41,646 nt of DNA. Source: Marisediminitalea aggregata (GTDB taxonomy: Bacteria; Pseudomonadota; Gammaproteobacteria; Enterobacterales; Alteromonadaceae). The notes below the pieces were generated by a model, which worked only from the letters and a program-made list of their open reading frames with translations, searched no databases and was not told where the DNA came from. Position numbers and translations under genes: made by a program. This document shows, in pieces, positions 22,430-28,586 of the stretch (positions within the stretch are counted from its first letter, which is position 1; each line of letters begins with the position of its first letter). The stretch lies in the NCBI RefSeq assembly GCF_900129565.1, contig NZ_FQWD01000010.1, positions 1 to 41,646 on the forward strand, read 5' to 3'.

Positions 22430-22534
22430 TGAAATTCCTGACCTGCCCAGTTAGGTTATTAAAAGGCAGTTATCACCTTCCCCCGGAGATTTCTTCGGGC
22501 GGCAATACTTGTTTTCTCGGGCCATCATGGCTAC
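22430..22534. promoter_or_regulatory. Divergent control region between helicase and head operons
   Basis: This 105-base gap separates leftward and rightward transcription, so it should carry the late promoter for protease and the promoter for the helicase unit. A hairpin (CCCGGAG - ATTT - CTTCGGG, with one G-U pair) lies near 22485-22502, shortly before the protease start. No clear -35/-10 pair is visible, as expected if an activator such as the Mor-type protein is needed. Confidence 0.5.
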
Positions 22535-23749
22535 ATGAAAACGAAAACCCCAACATTCAAAAAATTACCCATAAGCGAAGTTGTGGCAGATGCTATGACT
22601 ACCGTTACGGAGTTTCCCTGGCATGATGTTTTCTTTGCCGGTGAGCACACCGATAACCAGGGTAAAACTCGGAGCTACAGCCGCGCAGACTTGCAGCAGG
22701 TAGTAGATAACTTTGCCCCTAACAAAGCCCCGCTGGTGATTGGCCACCCTAAAACCAATGCCCCAGCATTGGGTTGGGTAACCGGTGTGCGGCTAACCGA
22801 CGATGACCGTCTGGAGGTCACCGCCGATAACGTTAACGTAGACTTTGCTAAGGCCGTTGCGGCCAAGTCATTCCCCAATCGCAGCATTAGCCTGGAAAGA
22901 ACTGATAAAGGTTTATCTCTGCGTCACATAGGTTACCTGGGCGCAGTTGAACCTGCCCTGGAGGGCTTAGGCTGGCAATTCAATGGTGCGGACACCAATC
23001 CAACGGAAACCGTTGAATTTAGTGCCGAGCCGAATGAAACCATTGAATTCAGTATGGAGATTGAACAGCAGCGCAGTGTGCTGGACATGTTCTCCGACCT
23101 GCGTGATTTCATCATTGATAAGTTTTCTGAAGAGGAAGCTGATCGCGTGCTGCCTCGCTGGAATATCAACTGGCTGCGCGATGCGTTAACCCGCAAAGAG
23201 GTTAACGAAAATGAACACGACCCCTTTGCCCCCGAATTTTCTAAACCCAAAACTGAGGAGCCTGCAGTGACTACATACACTCAGGAGCAGCTTGATGCTG
23301 CCATTCAACAGGCGAAAGATGACGCCGAGGCCAGCTTTAGCAGTCAACTGAGTGCTGAAAAGTCTCGCGCAGACAACGCCGAAAAGACCCTGGAAGAACA
23401 AGCCTTTGCAGCGCGTGTGGCCGATTGTAAGGCCGTGGTAGACACACAGATTGCAGCGGGCCACTTAACCCCGGCTAATGCAGCTGGACTGGCCGAATTT
23501 ATGGCCAGCCTTCAACAAGGTGACAACGCGCAGACGTTTAGCTTCAGCAAATCTGACAGCGAGACTGTAGAGCAAAGTCAATACGACTTCGCTAAGGCGT
23601 TTGTCGGTTCGCTGGGTGCTAAGTCGCCAATGGGTGACGATCCAGAATTGGCGCATGACAAAGACCTGGACGAAAAAGCCGAAGAATATTCAAAGGCGCA
23701 TGGTGTTAGCTACGCAGATGCCGTAATCGCCGTAAGTCAAGGAGCATAA
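22535..23749 (+). CDS. Prohead protease with C-terminal scaffold (Mu gpI-like)
   Basis: A 404-residue protein of the Mu I-like protease family. The segment APLVIGHPKTNAPALGWVTG near residue 65-84 is its hallmark. A linker (about 150-240) is followed by a C-terminal coiled-coil scaffold: QEQLDAAIQQAKDDAEASF and AEKSRADNAEKTLEEQAFA. In Mu, the scaffold (Z) is also made alone from an internal start, and a good internal GTG is present at 23267. The protease would degrade the scaffold and mature the prohead. This is the first gene of the rightward late arm, away from MuF on the other strand. Confidence 0.9.
   Translation: MKTKTPTFKKLPISEVVADAMTTVTEFPWHDVFFAGEHTDNQGKTRSYSRADLQQVVDNFAPNKAPLVIGHPKTNAPALGWVTGVRLTDDDRLEVTADNVNVDFAKAVAAKSFPNRSISLERTDKGLSLRHIGYLGAVEPALEGLGWQFNGADTNPTETVEFSAEPNETIEFSMEIEQQRSVLDMFSDLRDFIIDKFSEEEADRVLPRWNINWLRDALTRKEVNENEHDPFAPEFSKPKTEEPAVTTYTQEQLDAAIQQAKDDAEASFSSQLSAEKSRADNAEKTLEEQAFAARVADCKAVVDTQIAAGHLTPANAAGLAEFMASLQQGDNAQTFSFSKSDSETVEQSQYDFAKAFVGSLGAKSPMGDDPELAHDKDLDEKAEEYSKAHGVSYADAVIAVSQGA
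23267..23749 (+). CDS. Scaffold protein from an in-frame internal GTG start
   Basis: An in-frame GTG at 23267 is preceded at six bases by GAGGAG (23255-23260), a near-perfect ribosome site within the protease gene. Translation from it gives a 160-residue protein (MTTYTQEQLDAAIQQAKDD...) made almost entirely of charged helix, as expected of a scaffold. Mu gene Z is nested in gene I the same way. The evidence is the site, the frame and the parallel; expression is not shown. Confidence 0.75.
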   Translation: MTTYTQEQLDAAIQQAKDDAEASFSSQLSAEKSRADNAEKTLEEQAFAARVADCKAVVDTQIAAGHLTPANAAGLAEFMASLQQGDNAQTFSFSKSDSETVEQSQYDFAKAFVGSLGAKSPMGDDPELAHDKDLDEKAEEYSKAHGVSYADAVIAVSQGA

Positions 23750-23751
23750 CC

Positions 23752-24108
23752 ATGGCAAATTACTTAAACAAAGCGCGTGTTGCGCTTTTAACAATCAGTG
23801 TACAAGCCGCTGCAGCATTAGCCCAATGTCGAGCGGTCGGCGCTGACGGCAACTACGCGGCGGCAGGCTCGCACATGTTTGGCGTTAGCTACAACCCCGC
23901 GTCTGTGGGCGAACAAGCTGCGGTTGATGTGCTGGGTACCGTGCCGTGTGAAGCCGGTGCAGCTATTGCAGCCGATGCCCTACTGGAAGTCGGTACCGAC
24001 GGCAAGTTTATTACAAGAACATCTGGGAAGGTGGTGGGGCGTGCGCTTTCTGCTGCAAGTGGCGATGGTTCAATTTTTACCGCGTTACTCATTCCGGCTA
24101 ACACATAA
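23752..24108 (+). CDS. DUF2190-type capsid decoration protein
   Basis: A 118-residue protein starting MANYLNKARVALLTISVQAA. The later part (VDVLGTVPCEAGAAIAADALLEVGTDGKFI) has the alternating Gly/Ala strands typical of DUF2190 capsid cement proteins. It lies between protease and major capsid, the usual place, with GGAG before its ATG. It should trim the outer shell of the capsid. Confidence 0.78.
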   Translation: MANYLNKARVALLTISVQAAAALAQCRAVGADGNYAAAGSHMFGVSYNPASVGEQAAVDVLGTVPCEAGAAIAADALLEVGTDGKFITRTSGKVVGRALSAASGDGSIFTALLIPANT

Positions 24109-24119
24109 GGAGCAACGAA

Positions 24120-25049
24120 ATGGATCGCACTTCAATTCGTACCGACAAAGTTTTAAGTAAAATCGCGCTGGGCTTCATGGCTCCGGGTTTAATTGGTTTC
24201 GAGCTGTTTCCTCGGGTTTCAGTAGACGAGGCCAGCGGTAAAATCATTCAGTTTGATAAATCAGCCTTTCAGTTGATCAATACTCGCCGCGCACCGGGTG
24301 AAAACACCAAACGCATTAAAGTGGGTTTTGATAAAGGCAACTACAGCCTGACCAATAACGCCCTGGACGCGCAAATCCCCCGCGAATGGCTGCGAGACCA
24401 GGCAAGTACGCCTGGCATTGATTTTAAGCGCCAGTCGGTTGAAACCGTCATGCAGGTTGAACAGAACAACCTGGAATTTGAGCAGGCCAACCTGGCACGT
24501 GATGCCAATAACTACGGTACCAACAACAAAGTGACGTTGTCTGGCACCTCTCAGTGGAGCAACTACGACAACTCAGACCCGCTGAAAGACGTGTCAGATT
24601 ACAAAGAAGCCGTGCGCGCACAAATTGGTTCGTACCCCAATAAAATGGTCATTCCAGCCAAAGTCCATGAAACGCTGAAACATCACCCTAAGTTGTTGGC
24701 TCGCATGAGCAATAACGACCTGAAAATGCTGACACTTGAGCATTACCGACAGCTATTTGAAATTGAAAAAATCGTGATCGGACAATCCATGGTGGTTGAT
24801 GCAGATGACGCTTTTGAAGACCTATGGGGACTGGACGTGATTCTGGCGTACGTACCTACCGTGATCACGTCTCGTGCCATGCCGTCATACGGTTACACCT
24901 ACGTACTGAATGGTCAGCCGCTGGTTGAGCCTATGTGGTACGACAAAGCCACTAAGAGCTGGATTGCGGGTGTTGAATACGAGCGCCAGCCTCTGCTCAC
25001 CGGCATTTCGTCTGGCTTCTTAATTAAGAACGCTGTAGCGAATTCTTAA
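24120..25049 (+). CDS. Major capsid protein
   Basis: A 309-residue protein matching the major head proteins of transposable siphophages in size and place. It has an N-terminal GFMAPGLIGFELFPRVSV segment, a middle SYPNKMVIPAKVHETLKHHP and a C-terminal SYGYTYVLNGQPLVEPMWYD. An HK97-like fold is expected. Strong ribosome site (AAGGAGCAACGAA). The scaffold and protease precede it. No cleavage site could be marked from sequence alone. Confidence 0.88.
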   Translation: MDRTSIRTDKVLSKIALGFMAPGLIGFELFPRVSVDEASGKIIQFDKSAFQLINTRRAPGENTKRIKVGFDKGNYSLTNNALDAQIPREWLRDQASTPGIDFKRQSVETVMQVEQNNLEFEQANLARDANNYGTNNKVTLSGTSQWSNYDNSDPLKDVSDYKEAVRAQIGSYPNKMVIPAKVHETLKHHPKLLARMSNNDLKMLTLEHYRQLFEIEKIVIGQSMVVDADDAFEDLWGLDVILAYVPTVITSRAMPSYGYTYVLNGQPLVEPMWYDKATKSWIAGVEYERQPLLTGISSGFLIKNAVANS

Positions 25050-25086
25050 CCCTATAACCACCTGAGAGCGAAGCAGGGACGACCAT

Positions 25087-25104
25087 GGGCCACGGAGTTG
25101 GCCC
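25087..25104 (+). terminator. Weak hairpin after the capsid gene
   Basis: GGGCCA - CGGAGT - TGGCCC followed by TTTAC lies 38 bases after the capsid stop and before the next ribosome site. The T tract is short, so it may only reduce read-through, a common device to make capsid mRNA more abundant than that of downstream genes. Confidence 0.4.
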
Positions 25105-25120
25105 TTTACAGGAGCCTGAC

Positions 25121-25471
25121 ATGAGCGAGACAACAGATTTAACCGAATATGAGTGCGTAGAGCCGGTTAGCCATAACCAGAAAAAGTATCTACCTGGTGC
25201 ACCCATTAGCCTGAGTGGCAAGGACGCCGCGCCTTTATTGGAAATAAAAGCCATTAAAGCGCCTGACGTCAAAACTGAGCCAGTCGCGCCGGTATTATCA
25301 GAACTTGAGCAGCTACTGGCGGTTATCCCCGATGTTATCGAGGATAAAGCCAATCTAACCGGCAGCGGCTTACCCCTGGTTGAAGCACTAACGGACGCGG
25401 TGGGCTTTGATGTGAGCGCGGATATGCGTAACGAAGCCTGGACGGCATTCCAGGCAAAGGACGCTGAATAG
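25121..25471 (+). CDS. FluMu gp41/HI1506-like head protein
   Basis: A 116-residue protein starting MSETTDLTEYECVEPVSHNQ. The N-terminal YECVEPVSHNQKKYLPGAPI part recalls the FluMu N domain, and the C-terminal LPLVEALTDAVGFDVSADMR recalls the HI1506 fold. It sits between capsid and the DUF1320 gene, as in Mu-like prophages. AGGAG precedes the ATG at 25121; an earlier in-frame start lies inside the hairpin and is not preferred. Probably a head-completion or neck factor; role not established. Confidence 0.68.
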   Translation: MSETTDLTEYECVEPVSHNQKKYLPGAPISLSGKDAAPLLEIKAIKAPDVKTEPVAPVLSELEQLLAVIPDVIEDKANLTGSGLPLVEALTDAVGFDVSADMRNEAWTAFQAKDAE

Positions 25472-25962
25472 TGATCACCTCGGTAGCGGTTATCGAGCGC
25501 ATTGGTACCTATGAGCTTGGCAACATTCTGGCTGGTCGGGTTGAGGGTGACATTAACACTCTGATCCTGGTCGCCTTGGCCAATAGCGAGGATACCAGCA
25601 GTTTTACCACTGAAGATGTGGCCGTTGCACAAGCGGCATTAGATCGTGTTGCGTTGGCGATTGACGCTGCCACCCGGCTGATAAACGGCTATGTGGCGAA
25701 GCGTTACCCCAATGGCCTGTCGCAAAGCCAGATTGATAACAGCCCGCTGCCTGATATCGCCCTGGTGCTGGTGAAGTACGAATTAATGGTAACAACCGAC
25801 GAAGACACCAGAAACAACCACAAAGCCGCCATGGCGCAGCTGCGAGACATTAGCAGCGGTGCATTAAGCCTGGGTACTGAAGACCCGGCTAAGCCAAGCG
25901 ATACACGAATTGAAGTGGGCAGTGGCAATAGCCGTTTTGATTGGGGCGGGTACGGCCTGTGA
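25471..25962 (+). CDS. DUF1320 head-completion protein (Mu gp36-like)
   Basis: This 163-residue protein has the family pattern: DVAVAQAALDRVALAIDAATRLINGYVAKRY near 49-80, cited here as AIDAATRLINGYVAKRY, then PLPDIALVLVKYELM and a C-terminal GNSRFDWGGYGL. It joins head and tail. It starts at GTG overlapping the previous stop, with AAGGAC upstream. Confidence 0.85.
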   Translation: MITSVAVIERIGTYELGNILAGRVEGDINTLILVALANSEDTSSFTTEDVAVAQAALDRVALAIDAATRLINGYVAKRYPNGLSQSQIDNSPLPDIALVLVKYELMVTTDEDTRNNHKAAMAQLRDISSGALSLGTEDPAKPSDTRIEVGSGNSRFDWGGYGL

Positions 25963-26405
25963 GCGCTACGTTTATCGAGATTAACCTATCGGGTGATGAT
26001 GTTTTATCGGTATTTAACCAGGTAGGCACGTTTTCCCAGCAGCCTACGGCCATGCTGGACGAAATAGGCAGTTACCTCGATAGCGATGTGGCCAAACGGT
26101 TTTATGAAGGTAAAGCACCGGACGGCAGTAAATGGCTGGTATCGCAACGGGCCGAAGCCGAAAACGGCAAAACCCTGGTAGACACCTCGATACTGAGCAA
26201 AAGCGTTACACACGAAGTGCGAGCGCAGAACCTGGTTCACGGACTAACCGAGAAATACGCCGCTATACATCAATTTGGTGGCAAGGCTGGGCGCGGTAAG
26301 CGGGTAACGATTCCCAAGCGGGAAATCATCGGCATAGCGCCTGTACAGCAATCGCGCATCGACAAGATTTGTCTGCGCTGGGTAGATAGTTGGTTTCAGA
26401 AATGA
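25959..26405 (+). CDS. G: Virion morphogenesis protein (Mu gpG-like)
   Basis: A 148-residue protein starting at GTG (MSATFIEINLSGDDV). It has the gpG pattern: helical N terminus, then YEGKAPDGSKWLVSQ, TLVDTSILSKSV and YAAIHQFGG near the C-terminal half, with GKRVTIPKREIIG after. These conserved blocks belong to the phage tail-completion family. GTGA overlap with the previous stop codon supports this start over a longer TTG one. Confidence 0.85.
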   Translation: MSATFIEINLSGDDVLSVFNQVGTFSQQPTAMLDEIGSYLDSDVAKRFYEGKAPDGSKWLVSQRAEAENGKTLVDTSILSKSVTHEVRAQNLVHGLTEKYAAIHQFGGKAGRGKRVTIPKREIIGIAPVQQSRIDKICLRWVDSWFQK

Positions 26406-26857
26406 GTACGCCTGTTTATAACCTTGATTTAAACGTGATTGAAACGGTTTTAAAAACCGCTGGATTTAACGTTAAACCCGCTATGAGTATGCCTGCGCTG
26501 CTCCGTAGTGCTGTACAGCGTAACACCACGTTTGTGCTGCCCCTGGACGAAGAAGCCCACGACTTCGACGAAATCGGCGGTATCGATGTTTCACAATACA
26601 GCATGGAACAATTTGCTGTAGTGGGGGTATTTCGAGCTTCCGGCAATAGCTCCGGGAGCGTGGCGGGTAACGAACTTCTGACATGGCGAAACCAGGTAAA
26701 AACCACTTTGATTGGCCTGATGGTTGAACCTTTCGCACCTATAACGTTTCAGGCAGGCCGCTTAATTGAAGTGAACAAAGAGACTCAAAATGTGGTGTAT
26801 CAACTGCAGTTCAAAACCACATGCACCGTGGTAACCAATGTAAGGACATATCCATGA
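26402..26857 (+). CDS. Tail terminator-like protein (Gp37 / DUF1834-like)
   Basis: A 151-residue protein starting MSTPVYNLDLNVIETVLKTA. Its layout, a helical start, a hydrophobic strand FVLPLDEEA, a central YSMEQFAVVGVF and an end strand VVYQLQFKTTCTV, resembles tail-terminator proteins between gpG and the tail tube. ATGA overlap with gpG. The assignment rests on position and pattern. Confidence 0.68.
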   Translation: MSTPVYNLDLNVIETVLKTAGFNVKPAMSMPALLRSAVQRNTTFVLPLDEEAHDFDEIGGIDVSQYSMEQFAVVGVFRASGNSSGSVAGNELLTWRNQVKTTLIGLMVEPFAPITFQAGRLIEVNKETQNVVYQLQFKTTCTVVTNVRTYP

Positions 26858-27015
26858 CTACCAAGAAACCATTTAAACACCCGGAATTGCCAGCCGCGCT
26901 AAAAAAAGCCGTGGCAGCAGGTTTGCCGGGTGGACAGTACAAGCTTGACGGCGAAAAAGTTACCCCGGTTGAGGCTGAAGAAAAAAGTACTAAAGGTACT
27001 AAGGAGAAAGCGTAA
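26854..27015 (+). CDS. Small Lys/Glu-rich tail-region protein
   Basis: A 53-residue protein starting MTTKKPFKHPELPAALKKA, very charged, ending KSTKGTKEKA. It overlaps the previous stop (ATGA) and its own stop shares a base with the next start, so it is tightly coupled to both. It sits in the slot of small unknown proteins before the tail tube gene. Function unknown. Confidence 0.68.
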   Translation: MTTKKPFKHPELPAALKKAVAAGLPGGQYKLDGEKVTPVEAEEKSTKGTKEKA

Positions 27016-27944
27016 TGCGTTTCCGTGACAGACTACTTTTAGTTGGCGTAGAGAGCACTTACGGTGCTGGCCCGGCAACTACCCTGGATGCATCAAACTA
27101 TATTCGAATCACCGAGCCATCGATTGCATTCGAAAATGAAAATATCACAGATGAATCAGTGCGATTTGGTGAAGGTGCGTATGAAGACATTCCATTTGGT
27201 GAACACGTAACGTTTACCACGCGTGTGCATTTGTTCGGCTCAGGAACGGTAGGTACCGCGCCACCCTTCGGGCCGCTACTGCGAGCCAGTCGTTTTACTG
27301 AAACGGTAGATGCAGGTGTAAGCGTTGCATACACCCTGGCATCTGATTTTGGCAGTTCGTTAGCCATGGAATTCCGAATTGGAAACAACCTACACGCGAT
27401 TAACGGTGCACGTGGTGGCGTGAGCCTCATTCTGGAAAAGGGTATTCCAATGTTGGAGTTTACCTTTAAAGGATTGTGGGCTGAGCCAACGCATACTGCA
27501 GATAGCCTGCCGTCTGTTAACAATGCTCCCTGGTTAGGATTTGTGCCTACAGGCCCAGGTCGAACGTCTGCAGTAACGCTGCATGGCCAAGCTGTGCGCC
27601 CTTACTCGTTAAGCCTGAATCCGGGCAACGAAGCGGTGTATGACCAAAGCCTGGTAGATGAAACCATTATTTATTCTGATCGCGACGGCAGTGGCAAAAT
27701 TCAAATTGAAGCCCCTACGCTCGATGTCATCAACTTCTTTGCCCGTCACAGTAACCGTCAACACGGTATTCTGGCCGTTACGCATGGTGCAGTGGCAGGC
27801 AATATTTGCACGATTAATTGCCCCCGCGTGCAGGTGTTAAAGCCGTCGTACACCAACCTGGATAACAACAACGTTGGCTATGACATTGATCTTAAGCTGT
27901 TGCCAGATGCTGGTAACGATGAAATTTCCCTTTTATTTACATAG
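27015..27944 (+). CDS. Major tail tube protein
   Basis: A 309-residue protein beginning MRFRDRLLLVGVESTYGAGP, the opening typical of large tail tube proteins of transposable siphophages. Two similar beta-rich halves follow, including NENITDESVRFGEGAYEDIPFG (shown here only as DESVRFGEGAYEDIP) and NVGYDIDLKLLPDAGNDEI at the end. GGAG precedes the ATG. It is followed by the tail chaperones and tape measure, as expected. Confidence 0.83.
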   Translation: MRFRDRLLLVGVESTYGAGPATTLDASNYIRITEPSIAFENENITDESVRFGEGAYEDIPFGEHVTFTTRVHLFGSGTVGTAPPFGPLLRASRFTETVDAGVSVAYTLASDFGSSLAMEFRIGNNLHAINGARGGVSLILEKGIPMLEFTFKGLWAEPTHTADSLPSVNNAPWLGFVPTGPGRTSAVTLHGQAVRPYSLSLNPGNEAVYDQSLVDETIIYSDRDGSGKIQIEAPTLDVINFFARHSNRQHGILAVTHGAVAGNICTINCPRVQVLKPSYTNLDNNNVGYDIDLKLLPDAGNDEISLLFT

Positions 27945-27951
27945 GTGACTT

Positions 27952-28269
27952 ATGGCGTTTAAACGCAGCGAATTAAAAAACTGGATTGTAACTCGCACGG
28001 TAACTTTGTTTGGCGATAACACGGTTGAAATTGATGTGCGTGTTATGTCGAAAGCAGACGGTGAGGCCGTTATCGCCAAAGGCTCTGACGTCGAAACGGT
28101 GAAAGGTTTCGTGTCTGCCATGCGTGGGTATCAGGACGAAAAAGGCAAAGAACTGGGCTTTGAAGGATTTGTTGCTGATCTGGAATCCGGAGTGCTGCCG
28201 CCAGCTGCAGCAGGCGGTGTTGCATCGGAAGCACTCAACGCTCAATTTGATGCGGCCATAAAAAATTAA
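27952..28269 (+). CDS. Tail assembly chaperone, short form (G-type)
   Basis: A 105-residue protein starting MAFKRSELKNWIVTRTVTLF. It ends IKN at a slippery A AAA AAT heptamer (28260-28266). It lies between tube and tape measure, where tail chaperones are encoded. The short form would bind the tape measure with the longer frameshift product. A ribosome site AGGTGA precedes the ATG. Confidence 0.83.
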   Translation: MAFKRSELKNWIVTRTVTLFGDNTVEIDVRVMSKADGEAVIAKGSDVETVKGFVSAMRGYQDEKGKELGFEGFVADLESGVLPPAAAGGVASEALNAQFDAAIKN

Positions 28270-28586
28270 CAGAGGTTGCCGAAGCCTGGGCAACCGGAGG
28301 AAATCAAAACAGCAAAGAGCTGGAGGACGACTGGGAATTCTTTGGGGGAGACCTCAAAGACCTGGTGAAACCAGAAACTGATGTAGAAGTTCATCCCGAT
28401 AACTGGCTGGCATTCAAAGCTTTTACTACGGTGCAAACGCAGTGGGTGTTGGATAACAAAAACCGCAAATACGCTCTGGACTATCACCGCGCCGATGTGT
28501 GCTGGAAAAAACTGGGATTAATCGTTGAAGGTGACGACTTTTTTAAAGTGCAGCACCTTGAGCAATGTTTACGAGAATCGGTGTAG
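27952..28586 (+). CDS. Tail assembly chaperone, -1 frameshift long form (GT-type)
   Basis: A -1 shift at the heptamer A AAA AAT (28260-28266) in the short chaperone frame continues without a stop to 28586, giving about 211 residues. The extra part starts LTEVAEAWATGG and contains DDWEFFGGDLKDLVKPE and DNKNRKYALDYHRAD. No independent ribosome site is seen for the downstream part. The heptamer, frame and overlap all fit the conserved G/GT mechanism. Ribosomes that do not shift end at 28269. Confidence 0.87.
28260..28266 (+). promoter_or_regulatory. -1 ribosomal frameshift site
   Basis: The heptamer A AAA AAT is aligned in X XXY YYZ register with the chaperone frame, two codons before its TAA stop at 28267-28269. 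Purine-rich and GC-rich sequence follows within 40 bases; a stimulating hairpin was not established. Confidence 0.85.

Noticed and set aside
25024..25632. Minus-strand open frame of about 200 codons across head genes
   Set aside because: It covers three plus-strand genes in a continuous operon; its Ser-rich protein looks like an antisense artefact.
27098..27523. Minus-strand open frame inside the tail tube gene
   Set aside because: It is antisense to a clear tail gene with no support of its own.
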